A stretch of DNA of 64,000 nucleotides from Thiodiazotropha sp040507225 (GTDB lineage: Bacteria; Pseudomonadota; Gammaproteobacteria; Chromatiales; Chromatiaceae), in assembly GCA_040507225.1 (NCBI GenBank), contig JBEVVG010000002.1, positions 124,001 through 188,000 on the forward strand. The letters run 5' to 3'. Both the position numbers and the translations under genes were made by a program. The notes under the pieces are model-generated. The model was not told the DNA's origin, did no database searches, and was given only the letters and a program-made list of their open reading frames with translations. Positions 1-9,630 of this stretch are shown piece after piece; position 1 is the stretch's first letter; each line of letters begins with the position of its first letter.

Positions 1-2141
1 TGGGGAATTCCGGTCTCCCGACTCAATTCCACATCGCTGACGCCCACCACATCCCCAATCGCAGCGGAAACCTGTTTCGCCAGCAAACTCAGGGTCTCGA
101 GATCATATCCCCTCACTTCCACGGTCACCCCATCAACCGTGTCGAGTATCCGCTCGAGGAGAAACTGCCCCTGGGGCGCCCGCACGCGGATCTTCATACC
201 CGGGATCCCGTCCGCAAGCCGCTTGCGCAGATCCTCGGCAATCGCCTGATTGGAGCGCGAGCGTTCCCTGGCCGGGCCCAGATTCAGACGTATCTCACCC
301 TTGGCCTTGGAACTGCCACGGGTGCCGGAAGTGGTGACACTGACCACCGAAGAGCGGGTCTCCGGCACGGCTGCGTAGACCAAAGCCTCCAGTAACCGGG
401 TCTGCCGATCGATAAGTTCCAGCCGGGTGCCCACTTCCATCTCACCGCTGACCCGCACCTCCCCCTCATCGCTGGGAGGAATGAACTCGGTGCCGATATA
501 GGGGGTCAGGAGCAAACTGGCAACGAACAGGGAGACTGCCGCACCAATGGTCGTGAACTTATGGCGCAGTACGCTTTGAAGCAGACCCAGGTAGGCGTTT
601 TCCAGACCTGTAAACAGCCCTGCGGCGGCGCGCGCCAGTTTACCGGAAGCCCCCCGGCCCTCAGCACCCGCCGACCTGAGCAGGCGCGAACCCAACATCG
701 GCACCAGGCTCAGCGATACCAGGAGCGCGCAGAACATGGAAAACATGATCACGTAAGCCAGTTCCTTGAACAGCACTCCGGAGACCCCCTGGACGAAGAT
801 CAAGGGCAGAAAGATCACCAGGGTGGTGAGGGTACCCGCAATCACCGCCGAGGCCACTTCGCCGGTTCCGTGAACCGATGCCTCTGCCGCTGACTCCCGA
901 ACCTCCTGCCGGCGGCGGAAAATGTTTTCCAGCACCACCACTGAACTGTCCACCATCATCCCGACCCCCAGGGCCAATCCCCCCAGGGTCATCAGGTTGA
1001 GCGTGAATCCCGAAAAATACAGCAGGCCAAAAGTGGCGACCACGGAGATCGGTATCGCCAGGGAGATGACCAGGGTGCTGCGCAGATTGCGCAGGAAGAA
1101 CAGCAGCACCAGCACCGCCAGGGCACCACCGTAAAGCACCGAACGGGCCACATTGCTGATCGCCCGCTCGATGAAGTTGCCCTGGTTGATGACCGGGGTG
1201 ATGTGGATCTGCGGGAAGGAATGATTCACCTTCGCCACCTCTTCGAGCACCGCCCGCGCCACCTCCACGGTGTTGGCCTCGGGCTGCTTGCGGATCGCTA
1301 CCCGCAATCCCTGATCGCCATTGACCCGGATGATACGGGTCAGCTTTTCATAGGTGTCCCTGACCTGGGCGATCTGCCCCAGGGTCACCACGGATCCCTG
1401 CTGGCGAGCGATCACAGTGCCGCGAATCTGATCCAGGCTGGTGAACTCTGCCGGGGCACGCAGCGTGACCTCATAGGGACCCCGCTCGATCTTACCCGCC
1501 GGCAGATCCAGATTGGCGTCCCCGATGGCATCGAGGATGTCCGCCAGCGGAAGTCCCAGGGCATTCAGCCTGGCGGGATCGAGTTCCACCCGCACCTCCC
1601 GGGTGAAACCGCCCCAGGGGTCCACCTGGGCCACCCCGGGCACCCTCGAGAAGCGGTAACGCACCTGGTCCTCGACAATCTGGGTCAGCTCCACCGGATC
1701 GAGCTTGCTGGAAATACCCAGTATCACCACCGGGTAGGTGTCCACATCGAACTTGCTGACCCGGGGCCCGACAATGTCGTCGGGCAGCTCGCTGATTTCG
1801 TCCTCCAGGGTGGCGCGCACATCCACCGCCGCCGCGTCGATCGGGGTACCCCAGCCGAACTTCACCTTGACACTGCTGTTGCCTTCGTAGGAGGTGGAGG
1901 TCAGCTCCTCCACGCCCGGTACGGTGCCGACAATCTCCTCGACGATCTGGGTCACCAGCCGCTCCATGACGATGGGGTCGGCCCCCTCGTACTGGGTACG
2001 CACGGTCAGGGTAGGCAGTTCCACGTTCGGCAGCAGATCGATCTGCAGACGACTCAGGGAAACCAGCCCGAGCACGACCACCATCAGGGTCAGCATGCTG
2101 GTGAAGATGGGACGGCGCACGCTGGCGCGGGCGAGATTCAT
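1..2141 (-). CDS. RND-family efflux permease (HAE1-like), 3' end cut by window edge
   Basis: Inner-membrane proton-driven pump subunit of a tripartite RND exporter; the substrate cannot be told from sequence. The 713 visible residues contain a first membrane helix near residues 13-32, the large first periplasmic loop, and the helix-4 signature GVGMMVDSSVVVLENI near residue 395. There the usual Asp-Asp pair of drug pumps is Asp-Ser, a common variant. The reading frame is open to base 3 with no stop, so the C-terminal part (roughly 300 residues judging by the family) lies outside the window. The ATG overlaps the stop of the upstream adaptor gene (ATGA), so the two are translationally coupled. 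No outer-membrane channel gene is visible here. Family assignment is firm; substrate and exact subfamily are not. Confidence 0.9.
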   Translation of the reverse strand, partial: MNLARASVRRPIFTSMLTLMVVVLGLVSLSRLQIDLLPNVELPTLTVRTQYEGADPIVMERLVTQIVEEIVGTVPGVEELTSTSYEGNSSVKVKFGWGTPIDAAAVDVRATLEDEISELPDDIVGPRVSKFDVDTYPVVILGISSKLDPVELTQIVEDQVRYRFSRVPGVAQVDPWGGFTREVRVELDPARLNALGLPLADILDAIGDANLDLPAGKIERGPYEVTLRAPAEFTSLDQIRGTVIARQQGSVVTLGQIAQVRDTYEKLTRIIRVNGDQGLRVAIRKQPEANTVEVARAVLEEVAKVNHSFPQIHITPVINQGNFIERAISNVARSVLYGGALAVLVLLFFLRNLRSTLVISLAIPISVVATFGLLYFSGFTLNLMTLGGLALGVGMMVDSSVVVLENIFRRRQEVRESAAEASVHGTGEVASAVIAGTLTTLVIFLPLIFVQGVSGVLFKELAYVIMFSMFCALLVSLSLVPMLGSRLLRSAGAEGRGASGKLARAAAGLFTGLENAYLGLLQSVLRHKFTTIGAAVSLFVASLLLTPYIGTEFIPPSDEGEVRVSGEMEVGTRLELIDRQTRLLEALVYAAVPETRSSVVSVTTSGTRGSSKAKGEIRLNLGPARERSRSNQAIAEDLRKRLADGIPGMKIRVRAPQGQFLLERILDTVDGVTVEVRGYDLETLSLLAKQVSAAIGDVVGVSDVELSRETGIP

Positions 2142-3319
2142 GGCTGGCGGGTCCGCGCATCAGTGGCGACGCGAATCATCGAGCCATCCGCCAGCAACTG
2201 CTGTCCGAGCACCACCACGCGCCCCTGCAGCCCCTCACCGGCTATCGCCACCTGAGAGGCGTGACGGATACCGATATTCACCGGTCGCCAGACTACCCGC
2301 TCCCCGCCAGGGTCAACCACGAACACCCCGTCCTGTCCTTCCCGCCGGGCCAGGGCCTGCTCAGGCACCAAGGCCACTGACACGGCGCGATCCAGCACCA
2401 CATCAACCCGCACGAACAGCCCGGGCTTGAGTCTCAGATCCGGATTCTCCACTTTCAACTCAACCCGGGCTTGGCGGGTGTTTTCCCGAAACACCGGGGA
2501 GATACGCAGGATTTCGGCGCCGAACGACTCGCCCGGATAGGCATCAGTGGTGAGATTCGCGCGCTGCCCGGGCTGCAGCCGGGCATAGTCTCGCTCCGTG
2601 ACGAAGAACACCGCTTTCATCGGATCGAGCTCAACGATGCGCAACAGTTGGGCATTGGCACTCACCGTCTCACCCTGATCGACGAAACGCTCCGCCACCA
2701 CGCGCTGGTCGCCACCGCTGCCCCAGTCCGCCTTCACCTGGGTGTAACCGAGTCGGATCCGCGCGGTTTCCAACTCCGCCCGGGCCCGGATCACCTGGGC
2801 GCGGGTCACCTCGACATGGGCGGCCTTGGCCAGTTGATCAGCCATCGCCGTGTCGCGCTGGGACTCTGAGCTGACCCCCTTGTTGCGCAACTGTTCGACA
2901 CGTTGCAACTCCCGCTCAGCGATCTTCAACAGACTCTCCGCCTCGGCCAGGTTGGCCTTGGCCACCGCCAGGTCCGCCTCGGCCTGACGCACCGCCTGCA
3001 CGTATTCGTCGTTATCCAGCCTCGCCACGACCTGTCCCCGGATGACGATATCCGCAAGGTCCACATCGATTTCCTCGATACGGCCACTCACCTTGGGCGC
3101 CGCCACGAACTCCGAAAAGGCCTGCAGGGTTCCGGAGAAACTGCGTCGCAGCTCGATGTCTCCGAAACGGATATCCGTCACCTCCACCGGGATCGCCCGG
3201 GACGCCGTCTTTTTCAGCGTCCCGCTGCCAGATCCCTGCAAGCGTTCGTAGACCTTCCAGCCAACAGCGCCGACGACCAGTAAAAGTACCAGCAGCGGCA
3301 ACCAGTATTTGTATCTCAT
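2138..3319 (-). CDS. RND efflux periplasmic adaptor (membrane fusion protein)
   Basis: Periplasmic adaptor that links the RND pump encoded immediately downstream to an outer-membrane channel. It is 393 residues long, with one N-terminal membrane anchor (about residues 5-22), a lipoyl/barrel-sandwich half (FVAAPKVSGRIEEIDV), an alpha-helical hairpin rich in Ala/Glu/Arg, and the second lipoyl half plus beta-barrel domains (DQGETVSANAQLLRIVEL), the order expected for the AcrA/HlyD-like family. I chose ATG 3319 (MRYKYWLP) over a GTG at 3334 because the hydrophobic anchor follows it directly. The stop overlaps the pump start by 4 bases. Confidence 0.9.
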   Translation of the reverse strand: MRYKYWLPLLVLLLVVGAVGWKVYERLQGSGSGTLKKTASRAIPVEVTDIRFGDIELRRSFSGTLQAFSEFVAAPKVSGRIEEIDVDLADIVIRGQVVARLDNDEYVQAVRQAEADLAVAKANLAEAESLLKIAERELQRVEQLRNKGVSSESQRDTAMADQLAKAAHVEVTRAQVIRARAELETARIRLGYTQVKADWGSGGDQRVVAERFVDQGETVSANAQLLRIVELDPMKAVFFVTERDYARLQPGQRANLTTDAYPGESFGAEILRISPVFRENTRQARVELKVENPDLRLKPGLFVRVDVVLDRAVSVALVPEQALARREGQDGVFVVDPGGERVVWRPVNIGIRHASQVAIAGEGLQGRVVVLGQQLLADGSMIRVATDARTRQP

Positions 3320-3570
3320 CGGTTTCGCCAACACCTGTGCGGTTTGTTCTGTGCGTCCGGATCAGTGCCCGTACAGGATACCCATCCGGTTATATGCCCC
3401 GAGCATAGGGGGTGATACAACAGAGCGTCAATGTCACACGACAGGATCGAAAGGCAACACGGGGAGATCCCCGCGGGGATATGGCATATCCGCACATCAA
3501 TTCAAACCCATCATCTGACCCGCTATCCTGTAAGATTAAGCACCCGCCACCACTTGTGAGCGATCCAATC

Positions 3571-4185
3571 ATGTTCGAGCGCAAACGCCATTGGGAAGAG
3601 ATCTATCTCCACCGTTCCCCCGAGGAGGTCAGCTGGTACCAGACGAACCCGCAAGCATCTCTGGCTTTGATAGAGGCCTGCCAGCTGGACCCGGCAGACC
3701 CGGTCATCGATATCGGCGGAGGCGCCTCGCGCTTGATCGACCACCTGATCCGGGCCGGACATGAGGATCTGTCGGTGCTGGACGTCTCCAGTACCGCATT
3801 GGCTCATGCCCAGGCGCGTCTCGGCAACCCCGCAAGCCGGGTTCACTGGATCGAAGCGGACATCACGGACTTCATCCCCGAGAGGCCATATGCCCTGTGG
3901 CACGACCGGGCGGTTTTTCACTTTCTCACAGAGGCCACGGACCGGGCACGCTACTTGGCTGCCCTGAAACAGGCTCTGCCCCCCGGAGGGCAGCTGATCA
4001 TCGCGAGTTTCGCCATCGGTGGACCGCAAAAGTGCAGTGGTCTGGATATTGTTCAGTACGACGCGGACAAGCTGCTCAAGGAACTCGGAGAAGGCCTGCA
4101 GTTGCTGGAGGAGCAGGCAGAAGTGCATCGGACACCGGGCGGTGCACGACAGGCGTTTTGCTATTTCCGCCTGGTACGAAGCTGA
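3571..4185 (+). CDS. class I SAM-dependent methyltransferase
   Basis: A 204-residue protein with a Rossmann-type methyltransferase core. Motif I is VIDIGGGAS at residues 45-53; an acidic residue at the end of strand 2 (VLDVSS, D71) would bind the SAM ribose, and WHDRAVFHF corresponds to motif IV. The reading frame is open further upstream, but the family start is MFERKRHWEEIY at ATG 3571; the preceding residues are low-complexity and unlike protein. The substrate is unknown. Small methyltransferases of this layout are often annotated as thiopurine- or trans-aconitate-methyltransferase-like; I cannot choose. It is flanked by genes on the opposite strand and is probably monocistronic. Confidence 0.85.
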   Translation: MFERKRHWEEIYLHRSPEEVSWYQTNPQASLALIEACQLDPADPVIDIGGGASRLIDHLIRAGHEDLSVLDVSSTALAHAQARLGNPASRVHWIEADITDFIPERPYALWHDRAVFHFLTEATDRARYLAALKQALPPGGQLIIASFAIGGPQKCSGLDIVQYDADKLLKELGEGLQLLEEQAEVHRTPGGARQAFCYFRLVRS

Positions 4186-4232
4186 GCGGGTGGACAGGCA
4201 AGCCCGGCAGAGGCGATAACCAAAAGGGTATA

Positions 4233-5633
4233 TCAGTTGGCGTAGAGACTGACCTGGACGCGCTGGTTCTGGGCCGCGATGCGGTTCCATTCCCCCGCAG
4301 TCTTCACTTCGTAGCGTTCGGGATAGGGCATTTTCGGTTCGTTGAAACCATTGCTGAAGAGGATAATTTCGATCTCACCACCGCTGCGTTCGGCCTCCAC
4401 GTTCATGTAGTTGGCAAAAGCAACGGACTGATCGTTGAGCCAGTCGTTGGTGCCGCGAAAATCACTGGCGAACAGACACTGCCCGATTTCCATCTGCGCA
4501 GGCGCCACGGAGAGTTCCCCGGTCTCGTTCTTCTGCAGACAGAAGTTGCCGTGATTGGCACGCAGCTCGAGGGTACCCCGAAAGCCCGCCTCCTTGAGTT
4601 GACTGACAAGTTCCGCAAGCCACAAAGCCCGCTCATCGCTGAACGGTTTGCTGGAGTAATCGAAACCTGACCCCTGGTTCGCCGCCCACTCGATCAGTTT
4701 CATCGGCAACCCGGCGCCCGCGGTGGCGGGATCGGGCTTCTGAGTGAGGCGCAACTGCTGGTCAAGTTGTTCGATCTGTACACCCTGATCGGCCAGCAGG
4801 TCCATCAGCTCGGCATTGCTGACCCGGTTCGAACCCGGCGCCCCTTTCACCGCCCCCCCGTCAGTCCAGTTGAAATAGAGTGGCAGCGCAACCGCCAGCA
4901 ACACAGCCGCACCCAGCATCCCAAAGAGCAGTGACTTGAAACGCGAACCACCCTGATCGTCATGCAGAGACTCGAGTTCATAGAGTTCGCCCCGGACTTC
5001 ATCGAAGTGCCGGTCAATGTGCTCCTGCAGCCGCTCCTGGACCTGAGCCTGCTCACGTCGAATAAACCGTTTTAGAGACTCCCCCCCTTTGAGATTGTCC
5101 TGAAAGTCATCCAGCGGCAGGCTGACCCGATCGGGCTGTGGGGGTTGATGGCGTTCGTGATCGGAAATCAGGTGGACATTGTCCGGGCGGGACGCCCGCT
5201 TCAAGCCCTCGAGGTCGCTATGCTCGTAGCCATGCACCAGGGATTCCTGCTCCGGCATCAGGTGAAGGGTACTGAGAATCTGTTCCAGATTCTGCGACTC
5301 GAGCTGTTTGGGCAGTACGCCAACCGCACCCAGGGCCCGGGCCTGGCTGACCGCGAGTCCCCCGGCCTTGGAGGTGTACATCATCACCGGAATCACTGCG
5401 GTATTCGGATTGGACTTGATGACCTTGAGCGCCTGGAAGCCGTCCATGCCGGGCATCTCGTAATCCATGAAGATGGCATCCGGGGCATGATCGTACAGAT
5501 AGTCGATGGCAGCCGCTGCAGATTCACGGGTTTCGACTGAAATTCCATATTTTTTCAGTTTCGTGGACAGCACCTGGCGTGCGGTCTTGGAATCATCCAC
5601 GATGAGCGCTGTTTTTATAGCGTTTCCTGTCAC
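4233..5633 (-). CDS. receiver-domain protein with transmembrane anchor and periplasmic C-terminal domain
   Basis: 466 residues. Residues 7-125 form a CheY-like receiver with the acid pair D13/D14, phospho-acceptor D57 (FMDYEMPG), T87/S88 and K109. A charged, probably coiled-coil stretch follows (about 183-225), then one hydrophobic helix at about 234-255 and a C-terminal region of about 210 residues that topology would place in the periplasm, with the sequence FCLQKNETGE and a conserved-looking C-terminus (RVQVSLYAN). I do not recognise the C-terminal domain; it may have a distant OmpA-like fold. The start is GTG 5633, with a GGAAAG upstream. A cytoplasmic receiver joined to a periplasmic output is unusual. 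There is no kinase gene beside it. Confidence 0.8.
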   Translation of the reverse strand: MTGNAIKTALIVDDSKTARQVLSTKLKKYGISVETRESAAAAIDYLYDHAPDAIFMDYEMPGMDGFQALKVIKSNPNTAVIPVMMYTSKAGGLAVSQARALGAVGVLPKQLESQNLEQILSTLHLMPEQESLVHGYEHSDLEGLKRASRPDNVHLISDHERHQPPQPDRVSLPLDDFQDNLKGGESLKRFIRREQAQVQERLQEHIDRHFDEVRGELYELESLHDDQGGSRFKSLLFGMLGAAVLLAVALPLYFNWTDGGAVKGAPGSNRVSNAELMDLLADQGVQIEQLDQQLRLTQKPDPATAGAGLPMKLIEWAANQGSGFDYSSKPFSDERALWLAELVSQLKEAGFRGTLELRANHGNFCLQKNETGELSVAPAQMEIGQCLFASDFRGTNDWLNDQSVAFANYMNVEAERSGGEIEIILFSNGFNEPKMPYPERYEVKTAGEWNRIAAQNQRVQVSLYAN

Positions 5634-5741
5634 GGCGGTTATCGCTTTCCCACGTTTATTCCCGGTATGCTTACCCAGGAGTCTTACAGCATAATCTCAA
5701 AATTACCATATCCACAATAATTGAGCAGAGGAACCCTCTTC

Positions 5742-6083
5742 ATGACATCCCTGACACAAGAAAAGTGTGAAGCCTGTCGCGCTGACGCGCCCCAGGTCAG
5801 CGACGAGGAACTGGCCGAACTGATCCGGGCCATTCCGGACTGGAACATCGAGGTGCGTGACGGGATCATGCAATTGGAAAAAGCCTTCAGGTTTAATAAT
5901 TTCGTCGAGGCCCTGGCATTCACCAACCGGGTCGGCGCGCTGGCCGAGGAAGAGGGACACCATCCGTCCCTGCTGACCGAGTGGGGGCAGACCACGGTGA
6001 CCTGGTGGTCGCACAAGATCAAGGGCCTGCACCGCAACGACTTCATCATGTCGGCGAAAACCGACCAACTCTACAGCGCCTGA
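5742..6083 (+). CDS. 4a-hydroxytetrahydrobiopterin dehydratase (pterin-4a-carbinolamine dehydratase)
   Basis: 113 residues, the normal size for the family. It dehydrates 4a-hydroxytetrahydrobiopterin to quinonoid dihydropterin, recycling the cofactor of aromatic amino acid hydroxylases; in bacteria lacking phenylalanine hydroxylase it has also been linked to molybdopterin metabolism. Seen here are the active-site EEEGHHPSL (H73, H74) and the second histidine region TWWSHKIKGLH. The start at ATG 5742 follows AGAGGAA; an upstream TTG is less likely. The last 13 bases overlap the convergent metallo-hydrolase gene. No phenylalanine hydroxylase gene is in the window. Confidence 0.92.
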   Translation: MTSLTQEKCEACRADAPQVSDEELAELIRAIPDWNIEVRDGIMQLEKAFRFNNFVEALAFTNRVGALAEEEGHHPSLLTEWGQTTVTWWSHKIKGLHRNDFIMSAKTDQLYSA

Positions 6084-6844
6084 GCCTCACCCCCCGGCAG
6101 CAACCTGGGTTTCCCCTGCCGGCTGAAACACAAACTGCTGCCGCACCCCCCCACCAGACAACGTTCGCCCAGGCGTTGCTTGAAACCCATCGCGGCGGCC
6201 TGGCCGGTGCAATGGGTGGGCAAAACATACTCGACCTGGAGCGCCAGCAACCGCTCCAGCCGGGCATCCAGCTCCGTCCCGTGCGTATCGAACAGGTGAA
6301 ACCCTCCCAGTAACAGGGCAATGGGTCCGCCGGTCTGCTGGATCGCCCGCTGCGCGATGCTTTCTATGCCCGGATGAGCACACCCGGTAACCACCAGCGA
6401 GCCAGCCGGTGCGGGTATCACCAGCGCCTGCTCAGGCATGGCTCCGGGCAGGGTGCCCGTAGAGCGCATCCCGGGCAGGAATTCGCAGGGCTCTGCTCCA
6501 ACCACCAGGAGTTCGCCGCATAACCCCTCCAGATCCGCCAGCATCCGCGGCGACAGGCTCTCCGGAACCACCAGGCGGATGTCCGGGTTGAGCTCGAGAA
6601 TCGTGTCCAGCCCCCCCAGATGGTCCCAGTGCGCGTGGGAGAGAAACAGGGTATCCAGGCAGCGCAGATCCTTGCCCAGTGATTCCGCGTTTCTCAGCAA
6701 CAGCCTGCCGTTACTCCCGGTGTCGAACAGCAGGCGTTGCTGCGGCGACTCGATCAACAGGGAAAACCCCCATAACCCGCTCAGGCGGGGATCCCCGCAG
6801 ATATTGTCGAACAGTTGTGTGAGTTGCAGATCCGCCAGCTCCAT
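6071..6844 (-). CDS. metallo-beta-lactamase-fold hydrolase (COG1237-like)
   Basis: 257 residues with the metal-binding motif SHAHWDH (H70, H72, D74, H75), a later histidine in TGCAHPG (H157), GGFHL, and PTHCTG (H211). This pattern and spacing match the COG1237 branch of the superfamily, whose members are often annotated as dihydropterin/aminobenzene phosphate synthase-like. The actual substrate is unknown. ATG 6844 was chosen because GAGGGGGG precedes it; longer starts add residues that do not resemble the family. The gene ends tail-to-tail with, and overlapping, the pterin dehydratase gene. Confidence 0.85.
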   Translation of the reverse strand: MELADLQLTQLFDNICGDPRLSGLWGFSLLIESPQQRLLFDTGSNGRLLLRNAESLGKDLRCLDTLFLSHAHWDHLGGLDTILELNPDIRLVVPESLSPRMLADLEGLCGELLVVGAEPCEFLPGMRSTGTLPGAMPEQALVIPAPAGSLVVTGCAHPGIESIAQRAIQQTGGPIALLLGGFHLFDTHGTELDARLERLLALQVEYVLPTHCTGQAAAMGFKQRLGERCLVGGCGSSLCFSRQGKPRLLPGGEAQAL

Positions 6845-7121
6845 CAACACCCCCCTCGTCATCCTCAGGCAGATTATAAAGACCCGGCGCCACTGCGTGG
6901 ATGAGAAAACGCATCTTCGCAGACCTCCGACATGCATATGCTTTCGATCCGTTTCATCACTGATGACGTTTTTTTACAAGCTCATTAACATAACCTGATA
7001 TAAACTGTGCCAAATTCGGGCTTGGCGCAGCGGCCTCCGCGACCCACCCCATCGCAGCAGGATCACCACAGACAGATAACCCAGGGAGTGCGGTTAGCGG
7101 ATAAGCAGAACGATAGATGCC

Positions 7122-8663
7122 ATGATTGTGAGCTCGAAGGCGCATACCTCAGATCAGATGAATCTCGATGAACCGGGCTCAGCGGGACCCGCTTCGGTTC
7201 AAATCGGCATGGCCCTGACCGCCGTCATCCTGCTGATGACCGCGGCGATTCTGGTGTTCGGTGACAGTGCGCTTCCATCCCATCCCGAATTCGTACCCTT
7301 TCATGCCGCCATCGTCCTGATGCTCGATGGCATTACCGCCTTCCTGTTGTATGGCCAGTTCCATTACCGGCGCCTCCCCCTCTACCTGCTGCTGGCCAGC
7401 GCGTACCTGCTGAGCGCCCTGATCACCCTGCCTTTTACCCTCAGTTTCCCACTACAGGGTCAACCCGGGGGCGGCATCATCGGCGGTTCCCAGAGTGCGA
7501 TATGGCTGTGGCATTTCTGGCATATCCTGTTTCCTCTGACACTGCTGCTGGGGACGTTTCAGGATTGGCATGGCAGGAGCACCGCCTGGCCACAGGAGAG
7601 GCTATGGCCCGCCACATTCATTTCGATCGTCAGTGTCGCTGCCCTGGTGGTGATCCTGACTCTGACCGTCACCCTGTTTCATGACAGCCTGCCGGTACTG
7701 ATCGATTCCAGCCGCCCGGCACCATTGACACCCGCTTTCTACTGGGTCGGCAGCCTGGCTGCGCTGATGACCCTCGCAGCCCTGATCCTCGCCTGGAGCC
7801 GTTTCGCCCGACTCAGCGCCATCAATCTCTGGCTGGCTGTGACCTTGCTGGCCTTTTTTGCGGATATTCTCGCCAGTCTCGGCGCCTATCAGCGCTACAC
7901 CGTCGGCTGGTATTTCGGCCGCATCGAGGCGATGCTCGCCTCGAGTATCCTGCTGTTCGTATTTCTGGGCGAGATCGTCAGCCTGTACAGGCGCCTGGGA
8001 CGTGCGGTGAATCAGATGGTGGAATCCAATCACAACCTCGTCAGCCTGGTGACCGAGAATCAGCATGCCAAGGCTGCGCTGGCGGAAAAGAACCTGCAAC
8101 TCGAACGCATCTCAAGTACGGACCATCTGACCCGCCTGCCCAACCGGAGGGCCACAGAACAGGAACTGCGGGACCAGTATCAGATCGCGGAGCGTTATGG
8201 CCGCGACTTTTGCATCATCATGATCGACATCGATCATTTCAAAGCCATCAACGACACCCATGGACACAACACGGGTGACAAGGTGTTGCGGCAACTCTGC
8301 TCGGTCATCTCCAACCGGGTGCGCATGACCGACTTCGTCGGCCGTTGGGGGGGTGAGGAGTTCCTGGTGATCTGTTCCGAGACCGAACTGTCCGCCGCGA
8401 CGGAACTGGCGGAGCGCCTGAGAGAACTGGTCGAGCACACTGCATTCGATCTGCCAGTGTCTTTGACCGCCAGCTTCGGAGTTTCAGAATTTCGTGTCGG
8501 GGAAGCCCTGGATGACCTGATCATGCGCGCCGATCAGCACCTGTACCTGGCCAAACAGGGGGGCCGCAACCGGGTCTCGTTTAACCCGGAACAAGCCGCT
8601 CAATTACTCGAGAACTGGAACCCCGGGCAGAACCCACCGGCTGCCGGACCTGCCAATTTCTGA
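7122..8663 (+). CDS. membrane-bound diguanylate cyclase
   Basis: 513 residues. The N-terminal half has about seven or eight hydrophobic segments, forming a membrane sensor of unknown ligand. A short helical linker (about 300-335) leads to a C-terminal GGDEF domain with the active-site motif GGEEF at 410-414. The allosteric inhibitory site RMTD sits five residues before it (401-404), so product inhibition is expected. SSTDHLTRLPNRR opens the catalytic domain, as in active cyclases. The protein should make c-di-GMP from two GTP at the inner membrane. The start codon is uncertain; an in-frame ATG also lies at 7158. Confidence 0.92.
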   Translation: MIVSSKAHTSDQMNLDEPGSAGPASVQIGMALTAVILLMTAAILVFGDSALPSHPEFVPFHAAIVLMLDGITAFLLYGQFHYRRLPLYLLLASAYLLSALITLPFTLSFPLQGQPGGGIIGGSQSAIWLWHFWHILFPLTLLLGTFQDWHGRSTAWPQERLWPATFISIVSVAALVVILTLTVTLFHDSLPVLIDSSRPAPLTPAFYWVGSLAALMTLAALILAWSRFARLSAINLWLAVTLLAFFADILASLGAYQRYTVGWYFGRIEAMLASSILLFVFLGEIVSLYRRLGRAVNQMVESNHNLVSLVTENQHAKAALAEKNLQLERISSTDHLTRLPNRRATEQELRDQYQIAERYGRDFCIIMIDIDHFKAINDTHGHNTGDKVLRQLCSVISNRVRMTDFVGRWGGEEFLVICSETELSAATELAERLRELVEHTAFDLPVSLTASFGVSEFRVGEALDDLIMRADQHLYLAKQGGRNRVSFNPEQAAQLLENWNPGQNPPAAGPANF

Positions 8664-8716
8664 AGCAGTCCTGACGAGTCCAGTGGGCCGCTCGGGTGCA
8701 GGCCGGATGATCGGCT

Positions 8717-9607
8717 TCAGGACAGGGCGTCCTTCATATCCTGCTCCTGCTTCTGCTTGTAGAGTTCCACTTCCGCCTTGCGGCGCATTTCCAGGATATC
8801 CTTGCGCTCTTCCAGGCGCTTCTCTGCCGCCTGGTCCTTGACCGGAATGGTGACATCACCGAACAGCACCTGCTTGAGAAACCGGGTACCGAACTGGATC
8901 AGCGCCAGATCCTCTTTCTCGATGGTTGCGTAGAACGCATCATCCATCTCATAAGAGGCGCGGAAGGAGTCGCTGAGGACGAACCGGCGCAGCCGGTCCA
9001 CATCGTAGGAACACATGAAGAACAGCTGCAGGCTGGTATCGGAGGGCCGTCCGATAGTCGGACCCGCGGATTTTTTCTTCAGGATCAGCTGCAGCCATTC
9101 ACGGTTGATCTGGTCGTAGACCTCTACCTCCTGCTCCTTGCGGTATTCATCAACGCTGATCTCCCGGGATTCCTCATGTCCCTTGCAGTGGTCCTCCTTG
9201 ATCAGGAAATAGCGGGCCTCATCGTCCGGGGAACCGGCTTCGCGCATCGCCATGTGGCCGACCGGGTAGTACCGACAGGCAGTGGGACGGTCCGCGTAGA
9301 CACCGCAACCCTCCTCGCCGACGAACAGGCAGGCACCGTCATCATTGGTGCGCAATTTCACACCCGGCACGCCATCCTTGTCCATTTCGAAGGGTACCGT
9401 ATGTTTTTTCAGAAATTCGGTAGCGCTGAGGCCCAGATTGTCCTTCAGACGCAGGATATCGTAAGGCGTCAGCTGGATGTCAGCATGCTGACAGCAGGCA
9501 TTGAAACAGGAGATTCCTTTGTGGCAGTTGAAGTTGATTTTCGCCCCGGGATCCAGAATGGTCGGAACGAAGTTGCTTTTGAAAGGAATGTCGAATTTTT
9601 CAGTCAT
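8717..9607 (-). CDS. YkgJ-family cysteine-cluster protein next to aprBA
   Basis: 296 residues with the YkgJ/CxxCxxCC-type arrangement: cysteines at 28, 34, 38 and 39, then 93, 101, 111 and 141, with CRYYPVG after the seventh. Family members bind zinc or an iron-sulfur centre; the biochemical role is not established. The C-terminal 60 residues are highly charged and probably helical. ATG 9607 is preceded by GGAGG. The gene follows aprA on the same strand, but a strong hairpin terminator lies between them, so it would be transcribed by read-through or its own promoter. Its position suggests an accessory role in sulfur oxidation, which is inference only. Confidence 0.85.
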   Translation of the reverse strand: MTEKFDIPFKSNFVPTILDPGAKINFNCHKGISCFNACCQHADIQLTPYDILRLKDNLGLSATEFLKKHTVPFEMDKDGVPGVKLRTNDDGACLFVGEEGCGVYADRPTACRYYPVGHMAMREAGSPDDEARYFLIKEDHCKGHEESREISVDEYRKEQEVEVYDQINREWLQLILKKKSAGPTIGRPSDTSLQLFFMCSYDVDRLRRFVLSDSFRASYEMDDAFYATIEKEDLALIQFGTRFLKQVLFGDVTIPVKDQAAEKRLEERKDILEMRRKAEVELYKQKQEQDMKDALS

Positions 9608-9630
9608 GATTTTGCCTCCGATAAAGACGG

